Notes under the pieces: generated by a model
Told to the model about the DNA's origin: nothing
The model's database searches: none
What the model saw: only the letters and a program-made list of their open reading frames with translations
Position numbers and translations under genes: made by a program
Part shown: positions 26,169-34,322 of the stretch, piece after piece
Numbering within the stretch: position 1 is the first letter of the stretch
How the letters are laid out: each line of letters opens with the position of its first letter
NCBI RefSeq assembly: GCF_900104955.1
Contig: NZ_FNSI01000001.1
Coordinates: forward strand, 1,026,001-1,090,000
Direction: 5' to 3'
Origin: Beijerinckia sp. 28-YEA-48
GTDB lineage: Bacteria; Pseudomonadota; Alphaproteobacteria; Rhizobiales; Beijerinckiaceae
Length of the DNA stretch: 64,000 nucleotides

Positions 26169-27437
26169 TCAGCTATCCGTCTTGCCCGTTTCATTGCGAA
26201 TGATGACGCGTGCGCCATTGGAGAGCGCCAGCGCGCCTTCCACGACGACGGTTTCGTCACCCTTCAAACCTTCCGCGATGATGTCGCGACCGTCCTGGGT
26301 GCGCGCCACCTTGACCGCGCGCACGCGGGCCGCGCCATTCTCGATCACATAGACGAAATTGCCGGTCTGGCCCGACTGGGTGGCTTCGCGCGGAATGCTC
26401 ACCACGTCCTGGTCGATGCGTATGACGATGCGCAGGTTGCACAATTGGCCCGGCCACAGGGCCTCGTCGGCATTTTCGAAGACCGCACGGACGCTGACCG
26501 TGCCGGTCGAGGGATCAATCATATTGTCGACGAAGGCGATCCTGCCTTTGATGGTGCGGTTCGAGCCTTGCGGCGTCGCCAGCACTTCGGCGCCGGTCGC
26601 GCCGATGGAATCGCGCAGTTCGGGCAGCAGATACTGGGCGAGTGAGAAGGCGACATAGATCGGCGCCGTCTGCACGATGGTGGCGAGCGTGCCGGTCGCG
26701 GTGTTGTCACCGGAACGCACGATATTGCCAGCCTTGGCGCTGATCATGCCGACGCGTCCGGTGATCGGCGCGGCGATCGTGTGCCAGCCGAGTTGCACCT
26801 TCAGATTTTCGATCTGTGCCTGGTCGCCAGCGATATTGGCGGTGGCGGTTGCCGCAGCGGTGCGGGCATTATCGACATTGATTTTCGTGCCGGCGTTCTT
26901 GGCCAGCAGTTCGGTATAGCGCGCGACATCGCGATTGGCTTGGTCGAGAGCCGCGACATCGCGAGCGAGAGTGGCTTCGGCCTGTTTGATCTGCGCTTCG
27001 ATCTGGCGCGGGTCGAGACGAGCGATGACGTCGCCGGCTTTGACGAGGCTGCCTTCTGAAACGCCGATCTTGTCGATCTGGGCATCAACGCGCGTCTTGA
27101 GAGCAACGGTTGCCATTGGCTGAGCGGTGCCCAGCGAATTGATCACCATCGGCATGGCGCCGCGGGCTGCCTTGCTTGTCACCACGGGCGTTGCCGGGCG
27201 GCCGCCAGGCGAGCCGGGCGCTTGCGCCTGGGCCACGCCGATGGCGCCGCCGGATGCGCCGGACGTATAGGCCGGCAAGGCGCCAGCGAGGGAGGACGGT
27301 AGATAGGCACGCAAAGCATTGCCGCGATCGCCCGCCCCCGGGAAGATCGTGTTCGCTGCGCCCGGCCAAATGACCGCGGACGCGATCACGGCGACGGCCA
27401 CACCTGTGAGCGTCGTCGCGACGCTGGGCCTTTTCAT
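26169..27437 (-). CDS. RND efflux membrane-fusion (adaptor) protein
   Basis: A 422-residue periplasmic adaptor that bridges the pump and an outer-membrane channel. A signal/anchor segment (about 8-25) is followed by a lipoyl/hairpin region: 'LKTRVDAQIDKIGVSEGSLVKAGDVIARLD' (lipoyl half), helical hairpin 'IEAQIKQAEATLARD...', then 'HTIAAPITGRVGMISAKAGNIV' and the beta-barrel and membrane-proximal domains. The start at 27437 was chosen for the strong GGAGGGAG site upstream. It is upstream of the RND pump gene, an adaptor-pump operon; no OMF gene is present here. Confidence 0.92.
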   Translation of the reverse strand: MKRPSVATTLTGVAVAVIASAVIWPGAANTIFPGAGDRGNALRAYLPSSLAGALPAYTSGASGGAIGVAQAQAPGSPGGRPATPVVTSKAARGAMPMVINSLGTAQPMATVALKTRVDAQIDKIGVSEGSLVKAGDVIARLDPRQIEAQIKQAEATLARDVAALDQANRDVARYTELLAKNAGTKINVDNARTAAATATANIAGDQAQIENLKVQLGWHTIAAPITGRVGMISAKAGNIVRSGDNTATGTLATIVQTAPIYVAFSLAQYLLPELRDSIGATGAEVLATPQGSNRTIKGRIAFVDNMIDPSTGTVSVRAVFENADEALWPGQLCNLRIVIRIDQDVVSIPREATQSGQTGNFVYVIENGAARVRAVKVARTQDGRDIIAEGLKGDETVVVEGALALSNGARVIIRNETGKTDS

Positions 27438-27596
27438 CGAATAAAGTCTCCCTCCGGCGGACGTTTTTCGTCGCGCGCTGTTTCGGTTTCGCTCCCCCGT
27501 CAGGTATTTATACCACGTCGGAGGTAGATGCATCTAGATTACATAAAGTTGAGCGGGCTACGAGTTACGATAAGGCAATGTTCGCGCCAGCCACGC

Positions 27597-27953
27597 TCAA
27601 CGACGGTGGAAAAGCCCGCAAAGCCCGGTAACCAGCCACCCAACGATCATCAGCACGCCGCCGGCGGGCGCCGCCATCGGAAATGCCCGCACGCCAGCCA
27701 GGGCGCGCAGGGCCAGATCGCCCGAAAACAGCACAGTTCCGAGCAAAAGTGTGCCGCCGCCGGCCAGGAGCATGAGCGGCGGGCCGCCGCCCAGGGCTAG
27801 CGCGAGCAAGGCGGCAGCATGAAACAACAGCATGTGCGAGGCGGGATTCAGCAGTTCCGGCGCACCTGTGTGGGTGGCGGCTGCGGCCAAGGCGACGCCA
27901 GCCGCGCCCATCAGGCCGGCAAACAGAATGAAAAAGCGGCTTGAGGTCGGCAT
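27597..27953 (-). CDS. DUF423 (YgdD-type) membrane protein
   Basis: A 118-residue inner-membrane protein with four hydrophobic segments of the DUF423 family. The N-terminal 'FFILFAGLMGAAGVALAAAATH' and the 'ALAGVRAFPMAAPAGGVLMIVGWL' region match. The start at 27953 (MPTSSRF) was preferred because the longer frame to 28043 adds 30 residues that lie over the glycosyltransferase upstream region. Function unknown. Confidence 0.86.
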   Translation of the reverse strand: MPTSSRFFILFAGLMGAAGVALAAAATHTGAPELLNPASHMLLFHAAALLALALGGGPPLMLLAGGGTLLLGTVLFSGDLALRALAGVRAFPMAAPAGGVLMIVGWLVTGLCGLFHRR

Positions 27954-28084
27954 TAACGCTTCCTTGATCGTGGCCGGGATTCGGCAAAGTCTGGCCGGGC
28001 CGGGCGCGGTGGCTTCAATCTTGAAGCAAGGTTTTGAGAGCACGGTATCCGCGCGCCACCGTTGTGCGCCTCATTCGGATTTAT

Positions 28085-29293
28085 ATGCATATCTTCATCC
28101 TTGCCGATCACGCCTATATCAATGGCGGCCAGTCGAAAGTCGCCATCGAAAGCGCGCTCGGGCTTGCGGCGCGTGGCCGCAAGGTCACTTATTTTGCTGC
28201 TGTTGGGCCAGCCGACTCGCGCCTGGAGCAGGCCGGCATCGAAACCATCTGCCTCGAACAGTTTGACATCGATACGACACCTTCGAAACTCGGTTTCCTG
28301 CGCCAGATCATCTGGAACCGGCCGGCGGAGCGGCGGCTTGAAGCGGCGCTGGCGGGCCTCGACCGGCATGAAACGGTTGTCCACGTGCATGCCTGGCCGA
28401 AGGCGCTGTCGCCGTCGATCGGCGCGGCGCTGAAGCGGGCCGGACTGCCTTGCGTCTACACCATGCATGAATTCTTCCTGGTGTGCCCCAACGGCGGCTT
28501 TTACGATTATCCGCGCGCCGTCACCTGCCATCGGGTGCCGCTGTCGCTGCCTTGCATCAGCACCAATTGCGATTCGCGCAGCTACCCCCGCAAGCTGGTG
28601 CGGGTCGCCCGGCAGGTGGTGCTCGACCACAGCGGGCTGAAGGAGGCCATCGGCCACGTCATCACGATCAGCGCGCTGCAGGACGAGGTGTCACGGCCCT
28701 ATATGCCTCGTCATCCGATCTATCATCGGGTCGACAATCCGATCGAGGCGCAGGATCTCGGCCCCAAGGATAAGCCGGGCGCGGCCTTTCTTTATGCCGG
28801 GCGTCTGTCGCGGGAAAAGGGGATCGAACATTTCTGCGCCGCCGCCGAACTGGCCGGCGTGACGCCTGAGATCGCCGGCGATGGGCCGCTGATGGACGAA
28901 CTCAAGACGCGCTATCCCAAGGCCGGCTTCCTCGGCTGGCAGACATCCCAGGCGGTGCGCGCCCATATGCGGGCAGCCCGCGCCCTCGTTTTTCCCTCGG
29001 TCTGGTATGAAGGCCAGCCGCTCACCGTCTATGAAGCGCTGGCGCTCGGCACGCCTGTGATTGTCAGCGATGTCTGTGCTGGCCGCGAGGCGGTGGAGGA
29101 TGGCGTCAACGGCCTCTGGTTCAAGTCGGGCGATGCGGACTCCCTGGCCCAGGCGCTGCGGCGTCTGAGCGATGAGGAGGAAGCGGCGCGCATGTCGCGT
29201 GCCGCCTATGAGCGCTATTGGGCGCGACCGCTGACTTTGGATCGTCACCTCGATGCGATCGAGGCGATCTACAAGCAGGCGTTGGCGGACTAG
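28085..29293 (+). CDS. Glycosyltransferase family 4 protein
   Basis: A 402-residue GT-B glycosyltransferase. The N-terminal domain starts MHIFILADHAYINGGQSKVAIE with the glycine-rich acceptor-side loop; the C-terminal domain has 'FLYAGRLSREKGIEHFCAAAEL', the nucleotide-sugar site 'VFPSVWYEGQPLTVYEALALGTPVIVSDV', and the E-x7-E-like pair. ATG 28085 was chosen because it begins the Rossmann strand; an in-frame ATG upstream (28034) overlaps the divergent DUF423 gene. It probably works in cell-surface polysaccharide synthesis; substrate unknown. Confidence 0.88.
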   Translation: MHIFILADHAYINGGQSKVAIESALGLAARGRKVTYFAAVGPADSRLEQAGIETICLEQFDIDTTPSKLGFLRQIIWNRPAERRLEAALAGLDRHETVVHVHAWPKALSPSIGAALKRAGLPCVYTMHEFFLVCPNGGFYDYPRAVTCHRVPLSLPCISTNCDSRSYPRKLVRVARQVVLDHSGLKEAIGHVITISALQDEVSRPYMPRHPIYHRVDNPIEAQDLGPKDKPGAAFLYAGRLSREKGIEHFCAAAELAGVTPEIAGDGPLMDELKTRYPKAGFLGWQTSQAVRAHMRAARALVFPSVWYEGQPLTVYEALALGTPVIVSDVCAGREAVEDGVNGLWFKSGDADSLAQALRRLSDEEEAARMSRAAYERYWARPLTLDRHLDAIEAIYKQALAD

Positions 29294-29302
29294 TCGAGCG
29301 GT

Positions 29303-30028
29303 TTAATCACGGCCTGCCTCGACCAGTTTGTCGGCGAGGCCGACAGGGTTGGTGAAGAGCACTTCGTGGCTACCGGGCATCTGCACCAACCGATAGAGAC
29401 CAAGGCGGCTCGACATGCGCGGGTGCCAACCCCATTCGCCTGGCGGCAGCGCGATGTCTTCGGTGCAGTTGAGATAGCTCTTGGGAGTTTTGGTCTCGTA
29501 GAACCGCTTGAGATCGAGCTTGTCGATGAACGGCTGATAGGGCTCGGGTGACAGGGTATCGTAGGCGGATTTGGCCTGGGCCCCATCGGCATCGTTCATG
29601 AAGGCTTCGCGCCAGATCGGATAAGGCATCACGACAGAACGATCGGGTGAGGCAGCCGAGAGCTGTTTGAACAGCGCGCGATAATGCGGGGGCGTCTCGT
29701 CGTCGAGACTATTGCCCGGCAGCGGCACGAAGGCATTCCAGAACACCAACCGGCGAATGCGATCGGGAATTTCTTCCGCCAGCCGGGCGATGACCGTCCC
29801 GCCATAGGAATGGCCGGCGAGGACGAAATCTTTCAAATCTGCCTTGGTGATCTGGCGGACCAGATCGTCGATTTGCTGGGCATGGGTGACGTTTTTGTCG
29901 ACGCCTTTGCCGTGGCCAAGCACCGTAGGCGCCGTGACCTTGTGGCCGAGCTGTTCAAGTCGCTTGGCGACCGGCGCCCAATGTTCTCCTGTATGCCAGG
30001 CGCCGTGGATCAGAACGAAATGTGTCAT
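29303..30028 (-). CDS. Alpha/beta-fold hydrolase, methylesterase-like
   Basis: A 241-residue alpha/beta hydrolase. The oxyanion region 'FVLIHGAWHTGEHWAPVAKRLEQLGHKV' opens the protein, the nucleophile elbow is AGHSYGGTVIARLAEE near residue 95, and 'MPGSHEVLFTNPVGLADKLVE' near the end carries the catalytic His. It resembles the plant SABP2-like/EstC-like esterases; substrate unknown. It is divergent from an AraC-type gene at 30176, which may control it. Confidence 0.86.
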   Translation of the reverse strand: MTHFVLIHGAWHTGEHWAPVAKRLEQLGHKVTAPTVLGHGKGVDKNVTHAQQIDDLVRQITKADLKDFVLAGHSYGGTVIARLAEEIPDRIRRLVFWNAFVPLPGNSLDDETPPHYRALFKQLSAASPDRSVVMPYPIWREAFMNDADGAQAKSAYDTLSPEPYQPFIDKLDLKRFYETKTPKSYLNCTEDIALPPGEWGWHPRMSSRLGLYRLVQMPGSHEVLFTNPVGLADKLVEAGRD

Positions 30029-30175
30029 TGGAGTCTCCCTCTCTCGCCTTGCGCTCTAGCATGACCGGGCTCCCGTCTCTTGGACAGAGGCGCCGACGAT
30101 TTTGGACACAGGCGCTGATTTGCCGGCCGCGTCCGCAAGGGTATGCTGATCGTCGGAGGGGCGTGGGAGATCGTC

Positions 30176-31120
30176 ATGCGGGTGTGGTCGACCGATGATG
30201 TCGCCGGGAGGGAACGTTTCTCCTTCTGGAATGATGCGGTGTGCGATGCCTTCCTGAAGGTGCGGACGGAGTGCGACGAGCCTGAGGGCTTTCAGGGGCG
30301 GATCAGCAGCGTTACCGCCGGTCCGCTGGTCGTCAATCATGTCAGCTCGCAGATGCATCTGGTGCGGCGCAGCCGTTCCTCGGTCCGTGTCGATAACAGC
30401 GATCATTTCCACGTCAACCTCCACACCGGCGGCGCGTGCATCCTGACCCAAAACGACAGGCGGCAGAGTCCCGAGGTTGGAGATTGCCTGTTTTTCGACA
30501 GCACGCGGCCATTCGACTTGTGCTTTCCGACAGCCATGTCGCTGACCAGTTTCATCGTGCCGCGCGTCCTGCTTCTGGCACGCGCCGCCGACGCAGCGGA
30601 TGCAGCGGCATTGCCGTTGTCGCAGAGCGGGGCGGGGGCACTGTTCAATGCTTTCGCCAAGACGCTGGCGACGACGGCCGATCGGTTGACGTCGGCCGAG
30701 GCGGTGCAAGCGAGCGAGATTTTCATCGATCTGTTGGCGTTGGCGCTTGGTGCGCTCAGGGTGAGGGAGGCGGGTGGCAGTGTACGGCAGGCGCGCTTCC
30801 AGCAGGCCTGCCTGCGCATCCGCGCCCAGTTGACAGATCCGGCGCTGACTTTGACGCAAGCGGCCTGCATCACGGAGCTCGCGCCCCGCACCTTGCAGAC
30901 TTTGTTCCGCGAACACGGCACCACGTTCAGCGACTATGTGCTGGAGCAGCGCCTGCTGCTGGCGGAGCGGCAGTTGGTCGGGGGATCTCGGGCCTCGCTG
31001 ACCGAACTTGCCTATGCGGTTGGATTTTCCGATCTGTCTTATTTCAGCCGCGCCTTCCGTCGCCGTTTCGGCGTGACGGCGCGCGAGCGCCGCGCCATGA
31101 TGCGGCAGGACAATTCATGA
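30176..31120 (+). CDS. AraC-family transcriptional regulator
   Basis: A 314-residue regulator with an AraC_binding_2-type (FeaR-like) N-terminal domain ('FSFWNDAVCDAFLKVRTECDEPEGFQGRISS' and the later 'LSRP..L') and two C-terminal helix-turn-helices ('LTQAACITELAPRTLQTLFREHGTTFSDYVLEQRL' and 'LTELAYAVGFSDLSYFSRAFRRRFGVTARERR'). The ATG at 30176 follows GTGGGAGA at good spacing. It is divergent from the hydrolase gene at 29303 and lies 22 nt before the zinc-finger gene at 31143. Confidence 0.87.
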   Translation: MRVWSTDDVAGRERFSFWNDAVCDAFLKVRTECDEPEGFQGRISSVTAGPLVVNHVSSQMHLVRRSRSSVRVDNSDHFHVNLHTGGACILTQNDRRQSPEVGDCLFFDSTRPFDLCFPTAMSLTSFIVPRVLLLARAADAADAAALPLSQSGAGALFNAFAKTLATTADRLTSAEAVQASEIFIDLLALALGALRVREAGGSVRQARFQQACLRIRAQLTDPALTLTQAACITELAPRTLQTLFREHGTTFSDYVLEQRLLLAERQLVGGSRASLTELAYAVGFSDLSYFSRAFRRRFGVTARERRAMMRQDNS

Positions 31121-31142
31121 TCGCCTGATCGGAGGTTCCAGC

Positions 31143-31442
31143 ATGTCATGCCAACACACCAGCAGCATCAAGACGGTCAAGCCGAGTGCGCTGGGCTGCG
31201 AGGAATGTTTGATGACCGGCAGCTGGTGGGTGCATCTGCGTCTGTGCCGGAGCTGCGGCCATGTCGGCTGCTGCGACCAGTCGCCCAACAAGCACGCGAC
31301 CGGGCATTTTAAAGCCACCGGCCATCCGATCATCGAGGGCTACGATCCGCCGGAGGGCTGGGGCTGGTGTTATGTCGATGAAGACTTCATCGATCTCCCC
31401 GATCAGACCCCGCACAACGGCAAGATCCCGCGCTATTTTTGA
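31143..31442 (+). CDS. UBP-type zinc-finger protein
   Basis: A 99-residue protein that is essentially one UBP (ZnF-UBP) zinc finger. Zinc ligands lie in C3-x-H5, 'CEEC' (19-22), 'CRSCGHVGCCD' (35-45), H52, and 'GHPI' region H56/H60. The region 'GWGWCYVDEDFI' follows. In eukaryotes this fold binds the C-terminal tail of ubiquitin; several bacterial homologues exist without known function. It follows the AraC gene by 22 nt and ends before a strong terminator. Confidence 0.87.
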   Translation: MSCQHTSSIKTVKPSALGCEECLMTGSWWVHLRLCRSCGHVGCCDQSPNKHATGHFKATGHPIIEGYDPPEGWGWCYVDEDFIDLPDQTPHNGKIPRYF

Positions 31443-31469
31443 ACGGGTGTGCTTAGAGCCGTTTTGCCT

Positions 31470-31499
31470 GCCCGGCACGTTCGTCGTGTCGGGCTTTTT
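31470..31499 (+). terminator. Rho-independent terminator after the zinc-finger gene
   Basis: A 10-bp stem with one G-T pair (31470-31479 with 31485-31494) and loop TTCGT is followed by TTTTT. It lies 27 nt after the stop codon. Confidence 0.88.
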
Positions 31500-31550
31500 C
31501 CGTGCGATCGATCGCGATGCGCAAATCAAGTAGCGCTTCATCTATCTCAG

Positions 31551-31591
31551 CTTGATTTTAGCTTGACAAAAATCAAGCAAAACTTTATTTA
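31551..31591 (+). promoter_or_regulatory. Candidate promoter with overlapping inverted repeat upstream of the beta-helix gene
   Basis: TTGACA at 31563-31568 is followed 17 nt later by TATTTA, a weak -10. A perfect 9-bp inverted repeat, CTTGATTTT (31551-31559) and AAAATCAAG (31569-31577), straddles the -35 hexamer, which sits exactly in its 9-nt spacer. A third half-site, AAATCAAG, lies at 31523-31530. This arrangement suits a repressor operator; the transcript would have a leader of about 100 nt. Confidence 0.5.
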
Positions 31592-31696
31592 GAGAGGGTC
31601 GGACGCGCCCGGGGGAGAAGCCCACGGCCGACACACCGCCCGCGACCTGACGCTGGCGGCGAGCGTTGTTTTCCTTGTTGAAAATAGGAGATCGGC

Positions 31697-33166
31697 ATGG
31701 GTTACACCGTGTATCCGGACAATATTGTCTATGTTGCGACTGGCGGGACCGGCACGCTCCAGGACGCCATCAACCAGGCTCAATCGACCAGCAAGCCGCT
31801 TTATATTTCGCCGGGCACTTACTCCACCGGTGATCTTGTCATCTCCGGCGCCGTTGAAATCTATGGAACACCGGGAACCGTTGTTCTGCAGCCATCTTCG
31901 GCGACGAGCGGCTTTACGCTCAACATCCGCTCAAACACAGCCGGCGCCACGATCACTGACGTAACTATTCGTGGCATCACCTTCTACGGTGCGCTCAAGC
32001 CGTTCGCCACGGCTGTCAATCCCACCGACCGCTGGATCTTGGATCACTATACGCTTCCCGGCAATTTCAATGCGATTATCAGCGCCTACAAGGTGACGCG
32101 TCTGACGATCCGCAATTGTGCCGTGAACTATTCTGGCTCCAACGGCATCGCCATGTGGCAATGCACGGCGACCGTCGAGAACAATGACTTCGGTGGCAAT
32201 CGCTTGTGCGCGGTCTATTCATGCGATGCCTGGGCGACATCCATCGTCGATAACTTTGTCCATGAAGGTGAGAATGCTGCTATCGTCGTCTGTCGCGTCT
32301 CGCAAGCATTCGACGGGACGGTCATTCGTGGCAATCATATCTATGATACGCGCGCGACCTATGGGGCCAATACGGGCGCCGGTCAGGTCAGCGGATCGGG
32401 ATGGTTCGGCAATGCCATTTATGTGGCGCATGCGTCCAATACCATCATCGATCAGAATGTGACGGCCTACAGCGCTTTTTCGGGAATTCGCGTGATCGCG
32501 GCTTGGAACTGCACCATGACCAACAACCAGATTTTCAGCAGTCAGGAGGTCGCGGTGTTCCTGGAAGCTCCAGGAGGCACGCCGTCACCGACCAATCCTG
32601 AGCGATATGAAGGAGGTATTATCGCCAACAATGTCATCAATGGTGGCGGTCTCGGGATCAATGTTGCGAACGGTTGGTGGGGCGCGAGACGTGCGGTGGT
32701 CAGCGGCAACACAGTGACTGATATTGTACGCCGAACCTTTTCCACGACCGACCCCAACTATCCGACCTATACGACGACGGGTGCTGGCATTTTCGCCGAA
32801 TCCGACGTCGTGGTCAGCGACAATATTGTCGATGGGGCTACGCAGGGGCCAGGCATCGTGATTTCGCCGGGTCAGATTTCAGGCAGCACGATGAAGATCA
32901 CTGCTTCCGCGACGGGGAATACCGTTAAGCAGTCTCTCATGGGCATCGGCTTCTTCAAGGAATACGCCAACGGCTTCTCGCTCGTGGCGAGCAATATCGT
33001 CGAAGGCGCTTCGGGCGGTGCCATTGTTCCGGTGACCTTGCCTGGCCCGGCCTATGACACGGTAACCCGTGTTCCCGGCTCGACGGACTACGGGACGGCA
33101 AGTGGCGGCACCTATACTGGCAAGCCATTCACCAACGTGATGATCGGTCTGAACTTCGCCGTTTAA
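31697..33166 (+). CDS. Right-handed beta-helix repeat protein (TIGR03808-like)
   Basis: A 489-residue protein made of short beta-strand rungs (NGIAMWQC, 'NTIIDQNV', 'GGIIANNVINGGGLGINVANGWWGARRAVVSGNTVTDI', 'AGIFAESDVVVSDNIVDGA'), the parallel beta-helix pattern of pectate-lyase-like folds. By eye it resembles the TAT-exported TIGR03808 family, but it has no TAT or Sec signal: the chain starts directly at a beta-helix cap 'MGYTVYPDNIVYVATGGTG'. A catalytic activity cannot be assigned. It starts after AGGAGA (spacing 5-6 nt) and begins the exopolysaccharide region, convergent with the acyltransferase gene. Confidence 0.82.
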   Translation: MGYTVYPDNIVYVATGGTGTLQDAINQAQSTSKPLYISPGTYSTGDLVISGAVEIYGTPGTVVLQPSSATSGFTLNIRSNTAGATITDVTIRGITFYGALKPFATAVNPTDRWILDHYTLPGNFNAIISAYKVTRLTIRNCAVNYSGSNGIAMWQCTATVENNDFGGNRLCAVYSCDAWATSIVDNFVHEGENAAIVVCRVSQAFDGTVIRGNHIYDTRATYGANTGAGQVSGSGWFGNAIYVAHASNTIIDQNVTAYSAFSGIRVIAAWNCTMTNNQIFSSQEVAVFLEAPGGTPSPTNPERYEGGIIANNVINGGGLGINVANGWWGARRAVVSGNTVTDIVRRTFSTTDPNYPTYTTTGAGIFAESDVVVSDNIVDGATQGPGIVISPGQISGSTMKITASATGNTVKQSLMGIGFFKEYANGFSLVASNIVEGASGGAIVPVTLPGPAYDTVTRVPGSTDYGTASGGTYTGKPFTNVMIGLNFAV

Positions 33167-33179
33167 GCTGTAGGATCAC

Positions 33180-34292
33180 TCACGAAACACGCGAAACCGA
33201 TGGGGTGGCTGTCCGGCCTCCCCATCTTTGCAGCCAAGTCGTCAACGGCCGTTCGAACCAGCGATAGGCGATCACAGAGATGATGATGGTTGCGATCAAT
33301 GTCGAGAGAATGAAGAGCCATGGCGGCAGACCGGCCGAAAGGCCCATCTTGTCCCAGAAAACCCGCAGCGCGCGGATGATTATCGGGTGCAGAAGATAGA
33401 TCGAATAAGATGCGTCACCGAGCAGGATCGCCGGGCGAGCCAAAGCGCTACGCAGGGACGCGTTTCCACTCAACGTCGCGCCAGCCAGTATTAGAATAGC
33501 CGGGATACCCCAGAGGAGTGGACGAGCCGTCCCGTAGACTGTTCCAGGTTCAGGAACGGGAGCAAGCGAGAGCCAAAGGATAGCCAGTGCGGCAAGAATC
33601 CATCTCATTTTGGCGGGCAGGCGAACACCATCGATATAGAGGGAGGCAAGTAGAGCGCCGGCACCGAATTCGAGAATGATGGGATGCGTCCAGAAGGACG
33701 CGGGCTCGCTTCCCGCAGGGATGAATGCGCCAGCAACGACGAGCGTTGAAAGGACAATCAATAATGCGGCCACGGCCCGGCGACGCGGCAAGGCGATCAT
33801 GCATGCAAGCAGCGTGTAGAAAAGCATCTCGTAGTTGAGAGTCCAGCCAAGTTTGTAGACCGGCTGGGCCAGGGCTGTTCCCGGTGCTGAGAATGGGATG
33901 AATAAATATGATTTGATGATCTCGCCGGGCGTCGGCGCGCCACTGGAAAGCAACGCGGGAGAGGCTGCCAGCACGAGGAGAAACAAGCTCGTTACGGCCC
34001 AATAGAGAGGTACAATGCGGGCGATGCGTCGGAAAAGGAATTTCCAGCCAGCACCTTGCGTCGCGAAAAGCTTTTGCGACGCGTAGATCATGACAAAGCC
34101 AGAAATGGCAAAGAAGAGATCTACGCCGGCTCCGCTTCTGTCCATCACGAAGGTGCTGAACGAGCCGCCTGTCATGCCTGGGAATGATAGGGTTTCATGC
34201 AAGGCGTGGCCCAGTACCACCGACAGGGCTGCCAAAGCGCGCAGAGCTTGAACCAGCTCGAGACGGTTCGCCTCACTACGGTTCCCCTGCAT
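33180..34292 (-). CDS. Acyltransferase 3 family membrane protein
   Basis: A 370-residue integral membrane O-acyltransferase with about ten hydrophobic segments. 'ELVQALRALAALSVVLGHALHE' carries the R-A-L-A...H motif with the presumed catalytic His, 'GVDLFFAISGFVMIY' is the second family block, and 'LLGDASYSIYLLHPII' is the C-terminal one. Such enzymes O-acetylate or otherwise acylate polysaccharides. It lies between the beta-helix gene and the O-antigen-ligase-type gene and probably modifies the exopolysaccharide. The closest upstream gene (34323) is on the same strand. Confidence 0.88.
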   Translation of the reverse strand: MQGNRSEANRLELVQALRALAALSVVLGHALHETLSFPGMTGGSFSTFVMDRSGAGVDLFFAISGFVMIYASQKLFATQGAGWKFLFRRIARIVPLYWAVTSLFLLVLAASPALLSSGAPTPGEIIKSYLFIPFSAPGTALAQPVYKLGWTLNYEMLFYTLLACMIALPRRRAVAALLIVLSTLVVAGAFIPAGSEPASFWTHPIILEFGAGALLASLYIDGVRLPAKMRWILAALAILWLSLAPVPEPGTVYGTARPLLWGIPAILILAGATLSGNASLRSALARPAILLGDASYSIYLLHPIIIRALRVFWDKMGLSAGLPPWLFILSTLIATIIISVIAYRWFERPLTTWLQRWGGRTATPSVSRVS

Positions 34293-34322
34293 CGTGAAAT
34301 ATCTCCTCGTTCGTCGTCTTGT

